From the NCBI GenBank assembly GCA_947454155.1, contig CANGIT010000008.1, forward strand, positions 62,001-126,000: a stretch of DNA of 64,000 nucleotides. Reading direction: 5' to 3'. This DNA comes from Chitinophagaceae bacterium (lineage in GTDB: Bacteria; Bacteroidota; Bacteroidia; Chitinophagales; Chitinophagaceae). A program made the translations under genes and the position numbers. Shown here one piece after another: positions 29,249 to 39,339 of this stretch. Under the pieces are notes generated by a model that saw only the letters and a list, made by a program, of their open reading frames with translations, did not search any database and had not been told where the DNA came from. Each line of letters begins with the position of its first letter. Position 1 is the stretch's first letter.

Positions 29249-32200
29249 ATGACCAGAACATTACTGCTTTCATTGCTCTTGCTTGTTTTATTGCGTGCAT
29301 CCGCTCAGGAAAATGGCGTTCATCATTGCAATGCCCATTGTTTGCCGCTGCAGCAACAGTCTGCTCAGTTTCGTGTTTCTCCAGCTTCATCCATTGTTCA
29401 CCAAGGCGGTGAGTCTGCAGGTCAAACCTGCCCTCCTAACATCGACTACGAATGGGGCGATTTTACCAATTGGCAAACCAATATCGGTACGGTAGATACC
29501 ATTATCAATCTCACTGATACTTTCAATATCATTGATCTGCCAGCAAGTACCTGGCTCTTCAATGCCAATACCCCGCCTTTTCCGCAGCGTCAGGTATTGA
29601 TGGACAGAAATCTGAACGGCATTGATTATTATGGACAGTTTCCTGTAAATCCTCAGGGAAGAGGTGGTCGTTACTCGCTAAAGCTCGGCAGTGATGAAGA
29701 TGCGAGTGATGCGCCTCAGCACGGATTACCCAATAAAAAAGCGGAATCGGCGCGTTATATCATTACAGTGCCCAATCCCGCTACCGACTATTCCATTACT
29801 TTCTCTTATGCCGTAGTGCTGGAAAACCCCGATGGTACCAGTGCAGGCGGTGGAACTCAAAATGTGAGCATTCACCAGAATTTTGCACAGCCACGCTTCA
29901 GGGTGAAAATGTATGATGCGGTTACCGGTGAATTGGTGCCCTGTGCCAATTTCAATTTCGTAGCGGATGAGCAACTGCCCGGCTTTTTCAATTCTATACA
30001 TTCCTATGAACACAGAAGTGATGCGGCTGTGAAATGCAAAGACTGGACCGATGTGTTCGTCAACCTCAGCCGATATGCCGGAAGAACATTGTACCTCGAG
30101 TTCACTACTGCCGACTGTACCTATGGAGGCCATTTTGGTTATGCCTATGTTGATGTGGTGGAATGCGGGCTCAATGCAAGCGGTGTATACAATTGTCGTG
30201 ATCATTCCGGTGTCATGACAGGCCCTCCCGGATTTCAGCATTATGCTTGGTATAATAATGACTATTCTGCTTCGGTGGGTGCAGGTCAGAATGTGACCAT
30301 TCCCAATGCTGTGCCCGGCGCCAATTACTGGTGTGTGGTTACACCCTACAATAACACCGGCTGTACTTCTTGTACATGCAAGGATACGCTGGGTGTGAAA
30401 GTGGTGGCTTCATTCCCTGTGGCCAATGCGGGTAACCCTGGTAGCATTTGCCGATATGATTCACTTTCCATCGGTTCGGCTGCAGTTCCGGGGTATAGTT
30501 ATGCATGGTCTCCGACGGCAGGACTTTCCAACGCCAATATCTCCAGTCCTTTGGCTTCTCCTTCTTCGGCAACAGACTATATACTCACGGTAAACGATAC
30601 ACTCTCGCATTGTGAGACACACGATACCGTTAATGTCTCTATATACGTCAGGCCGCAGCCTGCATTTGTGGTTGACGACAATACACAATGTATTTCGGGC
30701 AACAGTTTTGTTTTTACCAATAATTCTTCCATCAGTTCCGGCACTCTTCAATACCATTGGAGCTTTGGCGACGGCACCTATTCCACTGCAATGCAGGTAT
30801 CACATACCTATGCACAAGCGGGAACATACACCGTCAAGCTGGTTACCACTTCTGATCATGGATGTATTGACAGCACATCGCATATTGTTTTCGTGTATGC
30901 AAAACCGAGTGCGGCTTTTGGTGTGCAAGGCAACAATGTTTGTCTTTCCGGCAATCAGCTTTCGTTTCAACTGAATCAAAACGTTCCGGGTTCTACTTAC
31001 GAATGGAATTTTGGGGATGGCCAAATTCAAACAGGTGCTTATTCTGTACAACATAGTTATCAGCAGGCAGGCAGTTATCATGCCACTGTAACCGTCATTA
31101 ATGCTTTTGGATGTGTTGATTCCGCTGCGGTTCAGGCTACAATTCATGCGCAGCCTTTGTTGCAGTTGAACAGTGCGCAGCCTCCCGTAATTTGTATGGG
31201 CGACAGTGTGAAGCTTGTTGCCGTTTATGCTGCCGGTGAGGGAAATGTTTCCGGACATGCCTGGTACCATGATGGAGCTTTGATGACCGGTCTTACAGAT
31301 TCAGTCATTTTCGTTCATTTGGCCGGAAGTTATGTTTTCAATGTGGTGAATAATTTTGGATGCAGTATTGCCGATACCATAAATGTGACCGTAAATGCCT
31401 TGCCAACTGGCGATTTGCAGGCACCATCCACCACCAACATCTGCGAGGGAGGACAACTAACTTTAACGGCTAGTGGCGGAACCTATTACCAGTGGTTTTT
31501 AAATGGTCAGCCCATTGCCGGGGCGAATGCGGCGGTGTATCAGGCAACAACGGCCGGTTTATATGCAGTGGACATATTCAATCAGTCGGGTTGTCACATC
31601 AGATCGGCCCATCCTGTGCAACTGAACATGATCTATCCTCCTCAAGCCGCTTTTGCTTTGAGTGCTACCTGTGTCAATGTGCCTTTGATTTTTCAAAATC
31701 AGTCGGTGGTCAATCTTTCAGGAACAGTGGGTTACCAATGGTCGGTTCCCGGATTGTTCAGCAGTCAGCTTGTCAATCCTTCTTATCATTTTACGGCTCC
31801 GGGCGATTATCAGATTCAGCTTGTGGTGGCCTCACAAACTTGTCCAAATTTAACCGACACCCTCCGGCAAACGATTACCATTTTTGCCAACCCGGGCGGC
31901 ATCAGGTATCCACCGGTGGATGTGGTGAAATACAGAAACCAGCAGCTGAACGCAAGGGATCTGGGCTCATCTTTTCAATGGTCTCCGGGGAATGGTTTGA
32001 ATGCCACCAACAGAAAGGATCCTATTTTCAACTACAACAGAGATGTGGAATACCTCATTCGACTGATGGACTTGCATGGTTGCCCTGTAGTGGATACGCA
32101 GCTGGTGAGGGTTTTTGGCAAAGGTGATATTTATGTGCCCAATGCCTTCACACCCGACAGAAGCGGTAACGCTAACGATTACATGTACCCGATTTTAGTG

Positions 32201-32401
32201 GGAATGATTGAACTGAAATATTTCCGGATTTTTGACCGATGGGGACGACTGATGTTTGAAACCTCCAAACCCAGGCCCGGATGGAATGGTATCTTCAACA
32301 ACAAGCCACAGCCGATGGATACTTATACCTGGACGGTTGAGGCTGTTGACATCGATGGCAGGGTGATTACCCGGAGTGGCAATTGTGTTTTGATCAGGTA
32401 A
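29249..32401 (+). CDS. PKD-domain surface protein with T9SS type B (gliding-type) C-terminal domain
   Basis: The 1050-residue protein has a signal peptide (MTRTLLLSLLLLVLLRASAQ), an N-terminal region of about 270 residues with no assigned fold, at least two PKD domains (WSFGDGTYSTAMQVSHTYAQ and WNFGDGQIQTGAYSVQHSYQ, roughly residues 475-650), Ig-like stretches, and a C-terminal CHU_C/gliding motility-associated domain of about 85 residues (VPNAFTPDRSGNANDYMYPI, FRIFDRWGRLMFE, WNGIFNNKPQPMDTYTW). Proteins of this kind are exported by the type IX secretion system and attached to the cell surface through PorP/SprF-like partners. The gene directly downstream encodes such a partner. It may be an adhesin; no enzyme domain is seen. 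Confidence 0.88.
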   Translation: MTRTLLLSLLLLVLLRASAQENGVHHCNAHCLPLQQQSAQFRVSPASSIVHQGGESAGQTCPPNIDYEWGDFTNWQTNIGTVDTIINLTDTFNIIDLPASTWLFNANTPPFPQRQVLMDRNLNGIDYYGQFPVNPQGRGGRYSLKLGSDEDASDAPQHGLPNKKAESARYIITVPNPATDYSITFSYAVVLENPDGTSAGGGTQNVSIHQNFAQPRFRVKMYDAVTGELVPCANFNFVADEQLPGFFNSIHSYEHRSDAAVKCKDWTDVFVNLSRYAGRTLYLEFTTADCTYGGHFGYAYVDVVECGLNASGVYNCRDHSGVMTGPPGFQHYAWYNNDYSASVGAGQNVTIPNAVPGANYWCVVTPYNNTGCTSCTCKDTLGVKVVASFPVANAGNPGSICRYDSLSIGSAAVPGYSYAWSPTAGLSNANISSPLASPSSATDYILTVNDTLSHCETHDTVNVSIYVRPQPAFVVDDNTQCISGNSFVFTNNSSISSGTLQYHWSFGDGTYSTAMQVSHTYAQAGTYTVKLVTTSDHGCIDSTSHIVFVYAKPSAAFGVQGNNVCLSGNQLSFQLNQNVPGSTYEWNFGDGQIQTGAYSVQHSYQQAGSYHATVTVINAFGCVDSAAVQATIHAQPLLQLNSAQPPVICMGDSVKLVAVYAAGEGNVSGHAWYHDGALMTGLTDSVIFVHLAGSYVFNVVNNFGCSIADTINVTVNALPTGDLQAPSTTNICEGGQLTLTASGGTYYQWFLNGQPIAGANAAVYQATTAGLYAVDIFNQSGCHIRSAHPVQLNMIYPPQAAFALSATCVNVPLIFQNQSVVNLSGTVGYQWSVPGLFSSQLVNPSYHFTAPGDYQIQLVVASQTCPNLTDTLRQTITIFANPGGIRYPPVDVVKYRNQQLNARDLGSSFQWSPGNGLNATNRKDPIFNYNRDVEYLIRLMDLHGCPVVDTQLVRVFGKGDIYVPNAFTPDRSGNANDYMYPILVGMIELKYFRIFDRWGRLMFETSKPRPGWNGIFNNKPQPMDTYTWTVEAVDIDGRVITRSGNCVLIR

Positions 32402-32434
32402 AAGATGATAGGTTAAAAAATTAAAAAATACCCC

Positions 32435-33475
32435 TTGAGAAAATTGTTGTTCCTGTTTTTTGTATTGCTGCATACAAATCGTCTGATGGCGCAGGATCCT
32501 CATTTTTCTCAGTTTTACGCAGCGCCCTTGTTCATGAGCCCTGCACAAACCTTGAATACCGATGCAGATATGCGTTTCATGTCGGCGGTACGTTCGCAGT
32601 GGATCAATCCGGCAGCTCCCTACATCACAGGCATGGTCTCCATGGAAGGCAGGTTGTTGAAAAAGAAAATCGAAAAAAATGTACTGGCCTATGGACTTTC
32701 TTTCCTGCATGATTACACCTTCGATGGTATTTTGAAAAGCAATTACGCCCAAGCCAATTTGGCTTATCATGTTTACTTGGATAAAGACAATCACAATAAG
32801 ATCTCATTGGGCTATGGCGCCATGTACGGAAAAAAATATCTTGATTTTTCAAGACTGATTTTTGCCGAACAATTTACCAGTGGTGGATTCAATACCAGCC
32901 TGCCGAGCGGAGAGCTGCTCAGTAATATGAAACCCTTCTTATCCATGTCTACAGGGCTTGCTTTTAGCCGTGCTGTTGACAATGCTCGTTTTGATATCGG
33001 CGGTTCTTTATTTCATTTCAACGGTCCCAAACAGACATTTCTGAAAGATGAATCTCAGTTGATTCCCCGCAGGTGGGTGGCCAATGCCAGTCTCGATCTG
33101 CTTCGCGCCAATGACGATATCGTCAACTTCTGCGCTGTATTTCAGCAGCAAGCCAATTTGAATTATTGGCTGACCGGCGTCAATTATGGATTTAGTTTGT
33201 CTTCAGCGGGCAAAAGTGGTTATGGACAAACCGGGGCCAATCTTACTTACCTGAATATAGGCGCTTTTTACAGATTGCATGATGCCATCGTTCCTTACAT
33301 CAGTTTGTATCATAACGATTTTCAATTTGGATTCAGTTACGATCAAACGCTTTCAAAGCTTGCCTTAGCCAGGCCCAGGGCCAAAACATTTGAGTTTACG
33401 ATGTCTTACAGATTTAAAAGAGACGACGACGACGCAAGCAACAGCGTTCAGTGTCCTTTCAGCCCCTGGAGATAG
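32435..33475 (+). CDS. PorP/SprF-family type IX secretion outer-membrane protein
   Basis: The 346-residue protein starts MRKLLFLFFVLLHTNRLMAQDPHFSQFYAAPLFMSPA; the signal peptide followed by DPHFSQFYxxPLxxNPA-like residues is the family hallmark, and the remaining sequence is alternating strands of a beta barrel ending in FEFTMSYRFK. The start codon is TTG at 32435; the first in-frame ATG would remove the signal peptide. SprF-like proteins are paired with type B sorted surface proteins and help their secretion or anchoring. The gene is 33 bases after the large PKD protein gene, which is its evident client. Confidence 0.9.
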   Translation: MRKLLFLFFVLLHTNRLMAQDPHFSQFYAAPLFMSPAQTLNTDADMRFMSAVRSQWINPAAPYITGMVSMEGRLLKKKIEKNVLAYGLSFLHDYTFDGILKSNYAQANLAYHVYLDKDNHNKISLGYGAMYGKKYLDFSRLIFAEQFTSGGFNTSLPSGELLSNMKPFLSMSTGLAFSRAVDNARFDIGGSLFHFNGPKQTFLKDESQLIPRRWVANASLDLLRANDDIVNFCAVFQQQANLNYWLTGVNYGFSLSSAGKSGYGQTGANLTYLNIGAFYRLHDAIVPYISLYHNDFQFGFSYDQTLSKLALARPRAKTFEFTMSYRFKRDDDDASNSVQCPFSPWR

Positions 33476-33546
33476 AGGCGGCTTCTGCCTATTGTCGGGA
33501 ACAAAAGTTGAATTTCTTTCATTAACTTTCCCCGCAATTTTACACC

Positions 33547-34995
33547 ATGATTTTTTCTTTAAACAAGTCGGCACGCAACATTTTATTCATTTTCTTGATG
33601 CTCTATTGCTTTTATCCTTCGGATGCAAGAGCACAGCGAATAGCCCCTCGCAGTAAACGGCAAACAGATTCGATTGTTCCTGTTGGCATCATTCCCAAAC
33701 TATCAGATACGGCATTGTTAGAGACGGTACAGCGTCAAACCTTTCGTTATTTCTGGCATTACGCACACCCGTTGAGTGGCCTGGCCAGAGAAAGAGATGG
33801 TGAAGTGAAAGCAGAATATTACTGGGATTTCATCAACGAGGCCTGGGATGAACCCAACCTCAGCAAGCACAGCTTCGGGCCGGAAGCCTGCGCTATTGGT
33901 GGTACCGGCATGGGGATTCTCTCTACAATTGTAGCCGTGAACAGAGGCTGGATTGGCAGAGATACTGCCGTAAAAAGAATCAACAAGATTTGCGATTTTC
34001 TGCTGAAAGCCGATGCTTACCACGGCATCTATCCACATTTCATGGATGGCACCACAGGTAAAACCATTCCATTCGACAGGCTGGATGATGGTGCCGATAT
34101 TGTGGAAACCTCTTACCTGATGATGGGACTGCTTTGCGCCAGAGAATATTTCAACAGTGAGTTGGTGGAAGAAAGATACCTGCGCAAACGTGTGGACCAG
34201 ATGTGGAATGCAGCCAATTGGAGATGGCATACCAACAACAGCAACAATCGTCTTTTCTGGCATTGGAGTCCACGTAATGATTTCGACATGAACTTTCCTG
34301 TATGGGGTTGGGATGAATGCCTGATCACTTATGTACTGGCGGCGTCTTCGCCCTATCATTCCATTCCTCGCAGTGTATACGACTCCACATGGGTGGGCAG
34401 CGCCGGCTGGAAAAACGGGAAGAAATATTACGACATCGAACTGCCGTTGGGGAACTATGAGAAAGGAGGTCCCTTGTTTTTTGAACAGTACACATTCATG
34501 GGCCTCAATCCCAATGGACTTAGGGACGATAACGGCATCGATTATGCGCAGCAAACCCGAAACCACACGTTGATCAACAGGGCATATTGTATCGATAATC
34601 CGAAGCATTACAAAGGTTATGGCGTCAATTGCTGGGGACTTACGGCCGGTGACAGTTACAAAGGCTATGTGGCGCATGCGCCAGATGTGGATCTGGGAGT
34701 TATCCAGCCCACGGCAGCCTTATCTTCCATGCCTTTCACGCCCGAATACAGCATGGAGGTGCTTCGTCATCTGTATTACGATTTGGGTGACAAAATCTGG
34801 GGGCCTTATGGATTTGCAGATGGTTTTTCTGAAAGCAGAAACTGGTATGCCAAAACGCATCTTGCCATCGACCAGGGGCCTATTGTGGTGATGATAGAAA
34901 ATTACAGAACCGGACTGATCTGGAACCTGATGATGAAGATTCCTGATGTTCAAAGCGGATTGAAAAATCTGGGTTTCACATCTCAAACTAAATAA
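33547..34995 (+). CDS. Secreted GH144-like endo-beta-1,2-glucanase (glucoamylase-family domain)
   Basis: The 482-residue protein has a signal peptide (ending SDARAQ) and a single (alpha/alpha)6-barrel domain of the bacterial glucoamylase-like type: LLETVQRQTFRYFWHYAHP, AIGGTGMGILSTIVAVNRGW, WGWDECLITYVLAASSPYHS, GPLFFEQYTFMGLNP, WGLTAGD and YGFADGF. These match GH144, whose founding member is the endo-beta-1,2-glucanase of Chitinophaga pinensis. It would act in the periplasm on cyclic or linear beta-1,2-glucan. It is the first of six carbohydrate-active genes with gaps of 1-60 bases. Some relatives of this domain have other or unknown substrates. Confidence 0.82.
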   Translation: MIFSLNKSARNILFIFLMLYCFYPSDARAQRIAPRSKRQTDSIVPVGIIPKLSDTALLETVQRQTFRYFWHYAHPLSGLARERDGEVKAEYYWDFINEAWDEPNLSKHSFGPEACAIGGTGMGILSTIVAVNRGWIGRDTAVKRINKICDFLLKADAYHGIYPHFMDGTTGKTIPFDRLDDGADIVETSYLMMGLLCAREYFNSELVEERYLRKRVDQMWNAANWRWHTNNSNNRLFWHWSPRNDFDMNFPVWGWDECLITYVLAASSPYHSIPRSVYDSTWVGSAGWKNGKKYYDIELPLGNYEKGGPLFFEQYTFMGLNPNGLRDDNGIDYAQQTRNHTLINRAYCIDNPKHYKGYGVNCWGLTAGDSYKGYVAHAPDVDLGVIQPTAALSSMPFTPEYSMEVLRHLYYDLGDKIWGPYGFADGFSESRNWYAKTHLAIDQGPIVVMIENYRTGLIWNLMMKIPDVQSGLKNLGFTSQTK

Positions 34996-34996
34996 A

Positions 34997-37516
34997 ATGA
35001 AAAATCGAAACTCAGGTGCATTGATGTTCATATCTTTCTTCTTATTTTTTTTGTGCAACATATGCGGCCATGCGCAGGTAAACAATGTGGGCAAAGTCAT
35101 GAGCTGGCATCGTGAAAAAGGGGGCGTCAAAGGCAAAGCAGAAAGAGCAAATTTTGAAGTAATCGCTTTTTCTCCCAACATCATCCGTGTCAGGGTTTCA
35201 AAAAATGCCACTTTTCGCAATTTTTCTTATACTTTGGAGATGGATTCGATTCATCCCTTTGCGGAGGTGAAGGTAACCGAATCGAAAAATCTCATTACCC
35301 TGAATACACCTGCCATTATCGCCGAAATCACAACGTCGCCCGCATTGGCAGTGACTTTTAAAAACTTAGCAGGTGCCATCATCAACCAGGATGTGCAAGG
35401 AAACGGATTCGGAACCACCTTCATCGGTGATAAAGTGAGTATCTATAAAAAACTGCAAGAAGGCGAGCGGTTTGTGGGGTTGGGGGAAGTGCTCGGAAAT
35501 CTCGATAAACGTGGGATGGGTTTTGCCCTGAACAATACTGATACTTACAAATATGGCGATGCGCGTTTGCCCATGTACGGTAGTTTTCCATTTTACATCG
35601 GCTTGCATCACCAACAGGTGTATGGATTATTTTTCAACAATACCTACAAAACCTATTTCAATTTCGGCCAGTCCACGCCCAACTTCGCTTCTGTAAATAT
35701 GGATGGGGGCGACCTGGACTATTTCTATTTCTATGACCATTCGATAGCGGGCTTGTTGAAACATTATTCCACCATCACCGGAAAAATGCCACTGCCTCCG
35801 TTATGGAGCCTGGGTTATCATCAAAGCCGTTGCAGTTACTACCCCGAATACAAAGTGATGGATGTGGCCAGAAGTCTGAGGGCCAGAAAATTTCCTGCCG
35901 ACTGCATCGTCATCGATGCGGATTATCTCAAAGAATATGAACCCTTCCGGATCAATACTGATCGGTTTCCGGATATGAAAGGCATGGTAAAAAAATTAAA
36001 AGAAATGAATTTTGAAGTGACCGCTTCTGTGAACCCGGGCATCAAAATTGATTCCACCTATGAGGCTCATGCCGATGGTTTGAAAAACGATGTGTATGTC
36101 AAATTCAGCGACGGAAGCAACTATGTGGCCGATATCGCACCGAGCACCAATCATTATGTGGATTTCACCAATCCCCAATCAAGAAACTGGTGGATTGATC
36201 ATATGAAATTCCTGCCCGACAATGGCATTCATGGCTACTGGAATGACATGAACGAGCCGGCGGTAGGAGGCAGTTACCTGCCGGATAATCTGTTGTTTGA
36301 TTTCGATGGCCATAAGGCAAATGCGCTCGAGGCGAAAAATGTATATGGCATGCAAATGGCCAGAAGCAGTTATCTGTCGGGCTTGAAATATGGGGAAGGC
36401 AGAAGGCCATTTATCCTTACTCGCTCCGGCTTTTCGGGTGTGCAAAGATATTCAGCCATGTGGAGCGGCGACAATACGAACAGTGATGAAGGATTGCTCA
36501 CAAGCGTTTTACTCAACAGTCAGCTTGGTCTTTCGGGTATGCCTTTCTGTGGGTTTGATGTAGGCGGATTCATAGGAGATGGCAATAGAAATCTATTTGC
36601 CCGTTGGATGGAAGTGGGCGCGTTTTCGCCATTTTGCCGCAACCACCGTGGTTTCTTTTTTCAGGCCAATGAGCCCTGGGCTTATGGTGAAGAAGTGGAA
36701 GCAATCGCCAAATCCTATATCGGTTTTCGTTATCGGCTGATGCCTTATCTCTATGGTGCCTTTCATGAAGCTTCAGTTACAGGAATGCCGGTGGCGAGAA
36801 GTCTTTGCATCGAACACCCTTTTGATGCCAGTGTCTACGACAATAATTTTCAGTATCAGTTTTTATTTGGCGATGCCATACTTGTGGCTCCTGTAACCAC
36901 ACAGGAAACCACAAAAAAAGTGTATCTCCCTAAAGGTGATTGGTACAATTTGTATACGGATCAATTGTATCATGGTGACTCCATATTGGTAAAAGATTTT
37001 CCATTGCATCAACTGCCTTTGTATGTGAAAGCGTCTGCTCTTATTCCCACACAGCGTGATGTTCAATCAACTCGTGAAAATTCAGGAGACACACTGCAGT
37101 TCCATGTTTACAAGGGTTTGCAACAGAATGCCTATGATTATTATGAGGATGCCGGTGATGGTTTTGCCTATCGACAGAACCATGAATTTTACAGCAGAAG
37201 AATTGATTTTATTCCTGCAGAAAGAAAACTGCAGTTCAATCCTGTAACAGGTAATTATCCTACCCATTTCAAATTCATCAAAATTATCTTTCATGGTTTC
37301 GACCATCATGTGGTAGATGTCAAATCAAACAATAATCTCCTTGCCACCGGTACTCAGCTCGATAAAGAATCAAAAGCTTTATTTGATCCCTTGGAGGGAT
37401 TGGCCGATTATTATGACGCCGGATATTTCTCATCACTTCGTGCTGCAGAAAACAAAGTGGTGTCTCAAAGCATCGTACTTCCTTTCAATGACAATAATTT
37501 TTCTTTAAGCTGGTAA
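34997..37516 (+). CDS. Secreted GH31-family glycosidase
   Basis: The 839-residue protein starts one base after the previous stop and has a signal peptide (ending ICGHAQ). The GH31 (beta/alpha)8 domain carries the nucleophile Asp417 in YWNDMNEPA and the acid/base Asp492 in MWSGDNTNS, with PLWSLGYHQSRCSYYP and CIVIDADYL near the barrel start. The N-terminal beta-sandwich and C-terminal DUF5110-like region complete the usual arrangement. GH31 enzymes are mostly alpha-glucosidases or alpha-xylosidases; the CxVIDADY strand and MWSGDN are closest to alpha-glucosidase. It presumably trims alpha-linked branches or ends of the glucan handled by this locus. Confidence 0.88.
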   Translation: MKNRNSGALMFISFFLFFLCNICGHAQVNNVGKVMSWHREKGGVKGKAERANFEVIAFSPNIIRVRVSKNATFRNFSYTLEMDSIHPFAEVKVTESKNLITLNTPAIIAEITTSPALAVTFKNLAGAIINQDVQGNGFGTTFIGDKVSIYKKLQEGERFVGLGEVLGNLDKRGMGFALNNTDTYKYGDARLPMYGSFPFYIGLHHQQVYGLFFNNTYKTYFNFGQSTPNFASVNMDGGDLDYFYFYDHSIAGLLKHYSTITGKMPLPPLWSLGYHQSRCSYYPEYKVMDVARSLRARKFPADCIVIDADYLKEYEPFRINTDRFPDMKGMVKKLKEMNFEVTASVNPGIKIDSTYEAHADGLKNDVYVKFSDGSNYVADIAPSTNHYVDFTNPQSRNWWIDHMKFLPDNGIHGYWNDMNEPAVGGSYLPDNLLFDFDGHKANALEAKNVYGMQMARSSYLSGLKYGEGRRPFILTRSGFSGVQRYSAMWSGDNTNSDEGLLTSVLLNSQLGLSGMPFCGFDVGGFIGDGNRNLFARWMEVGAFSPFCRNHRGFFFQANEPWAYGEEVEAIAKSYIGFRYRLMPYLYGAFHEASVTGMPVARSLCIEHPFDASVYDNNFQYQFLFGDAILVAPVTTQETTKKVYLPKGDWYNLYTDQLYHGDSILVKDFPLHQLPLYVKASALIPTQRDVQSTRENSGDTLQFHVYKGLQQNAYDYYEDAGDGFAYRQNHEFYSRRIDFIPAERKLQFNPVTGNYPTHFKFIKIIFHGFDHHVVDVKSNNNLLATGTQLDKESKALFDPLEGLADYYDAGYFSSLRAAENKVVSQSIVLPFNDNNFSLSW

Positions 37517-37529
37517 TAAATTTCATTTC

Positions 37530-39338
37530 ATGAAAAAAGCTACATCAACTTCCTGTCGTTTCCTTTTGCTGGGCATTTTATGCATCACCGGCACATGGGT
37601 ATTGGCCCAACAGGAAACAGGAACGTATTGTAATCCGATCAATATTGATTACGGATACGCGCCGATTCCCAATTTCTCGGAAGCCGGAAGACATCGGGCC
37701 ACAGCCGATCCAGTCATTGTCAATTATAAAGGTGATTATTACCTTTTCAGCACCAACCAGTGGGGCTATTGGTGGAGTTCCGACATGCTGCATTGGAATT
37801 TCAATGCCAAAAAATTCCTACGTCCCTGGAATCAGGCCTTTGATGAACTCTGTGCTCCTGCAGTGGGAATCATTGGCGATACCATGATTGTGATGGGATC
37901 TACTTATAACAGCAACTTTACCATTTGGATGAGTACTGATCCAAAAAACAATGTTTGGAAACCATTGGTCGACTCTTTTGCCATCGGAGGCTGGGACCCC
38001 GCTTTCTTTACAGATGACGACGGCCGACTCTACATGTACAATGGCAGCAGCAATCGCTATCCCATGTATGGCATTGAATTGAACAGAAAAACATTGCAAC
38101 CCATCGGCACCAGAAAGGAAACCTATTTGCTCGAAAGCTGGCGATTTGGCTGGCAGCGTTTCGGTGAATATATGGATGATACATTTCTCGACGGATTCAT
38201 TGAAGGCTCCTGGATGACGAAACATAACGGTAAGTATTACCTGCAATATGGTGCCCCAGGCACTGAGATGAGCGGCTATGCCGATGGAGTTACCGTAAGT
38301 AAAGAGCCATTGGGTTATTTCGAAAACTGTAGTGATCCACTCAGTATGAAGTTAGGTGGCTTCGCCAGAGGTGCCGGTCATGGCGCCACTTTTCAGGATA
38401 ATTGGAAAAACTACTGGCATGTGTCTACCATTTCAATTTCTGTAAAAAATAATTTTGAAAGAAGGATTGGGATCTGGCCCGCCGGATTCGACAAAGATGA
38501 TGTGATGTATTGCAACACCGCTTTCGGTGATTATCCGCATTATCTGCCTTCCGACAATGCTGTCATCAACAGTCATCCAAACGGCAATGGCGGATTCACA
38601 GGATGGATGCTGCTCAATTACAAGAAGCCGGTTGCCGTATCTTCTACCTATGGTAATTACAGCGCCAATCATGCAGTGGATGAGAGCATCAAGACTTACT
38701 GGTCTGCCGCCTCCGCCAACAAAGGCGAATGGATTCAAACGGATTTGGGAAAGCTGTCCACAGTCAATGCCATACAAATCAATTATGCCGACCAGGATGT
38801 CAATTGGGATGACCAGGACAAGCAGGCAGGTTCATTCATCGGAAAGTCTGTTGGGGTTTTTCATCAGTACAAAATATATGAATCGAAAGATGGTGTGAAT
38901 TGGAATCTGCTGGTGGATAAAAGTCAAAATAAAACAGATGTGCCACATGATTACATTCAACTGGATAAGCCTGTTCAGTCCCGTTTCATCAAAATCGAAA
39001 ACATTCACATGCCTACAGGAAAATTCGCCATCAGCGGACTGAGGATTTTTGGAAATGCAAATGGTGAAAAGCCTTCGGTTGTCAAGAACTTTGTGGTATT
39101 GCGTACGGAAAAGGATAAACGAAGCGCATGGTTGAAATGGTTTCCCAATGATGATTGTTACGCCTATAATATCTACTTCGGAACCGCTCCTGATAAACTT
39201 TACAACTGCATCATGGTGCATGATGCCAATGAATATTATTACAAGGGTATGGATAAAACAAAAACGTATTATTATTGCATAGAAGCGGTAAATGAAACCG
39301 GTGTCTCAGAACGTTCCAAAGTTTTAAAGGTGGACTGA
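37530..39338 (+). CDS. GH43-like protein with discoidin and FnIII-like domains
   Basis: The 602-residue protein has a signal peptide (ending TWVLAQ) and a five-bladed GH43-type domain in which the three catalytic acids are visible: Asp60 in ATADPVIV, Asp156 in GGWDPAFF and Glu225 in FIEGSWM. From about 370 to 510 follows an F5/8 type C (discoidin/CBM32) domain (HAVDESIKTYWSAASANKGE, SRFIKIENIHMP), and from 520 a fibronectin type III-like module (KTYYYCIEAVNETG). GH43 enzymes usually act on arabinose or xylose linkages; no substrate can be read here. It follows the GH31 gene by 13 bases and precedes the SGNH gene by one base. Confidence 0.8.
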   Translation: MKKATSTSCRFLLLGILCITGTWVLAQQETGTYCNPINIDYGYAPIPNFSEAGRHRATADPVIVNYKGDYYLFSTNQWGYWWSSDMLHWNFNAKKFLRPWNQAFDELCAPAVGIIGDTMIVMGSTYNSNFTIWMSTDPKNNVWKPLVDSFAIGGWDPAFFTDDDGRLYMYNGSSNRYPMYGIELNRKTLQPIGTRKETYLLESWRFGWQRFGEYMDDTFLDGFIEGSWMTKHNGKYYLQYGAPGTEMSGYADGVTVSKEPLGYFENCSDPLSMKLGGFARGAGHGATFQDNWKNYWHVSTISISVKNNFERRIGIWPAGFDKDDVMYCNTAFGDYPHYLPSDNAVINSHPNGNGGFTGWMLLNYKKPVAVSSTYGNYSANHAVDESIKTYWSAASANKGEWIQTDLGKLSTVNAIQINYADQDVNWDDQDKQAGSFIGKSVGVFHQYKIYESKDGVNWNLLVDKSQNKTDVPHDYIQLDKPVQSRFIKIENIHMPTGKFAISGLRIFGNANGEKPSVVKNFVVLRTEKDKRSAWLKWFPNDDCYAYNIYFGTAPDKLYNCIMVHDANEYYYKGMDKTKTYYYCIEAVNETGVSERSKVLKVD

Positions 39339-39339
39339 T

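Noticed and set aside
31492..32127. A 211-codon frame in +1 register inside the PKD protein gene
   Set aside because: It overlaps the well-supported CDS completely and has no recognisable domain.
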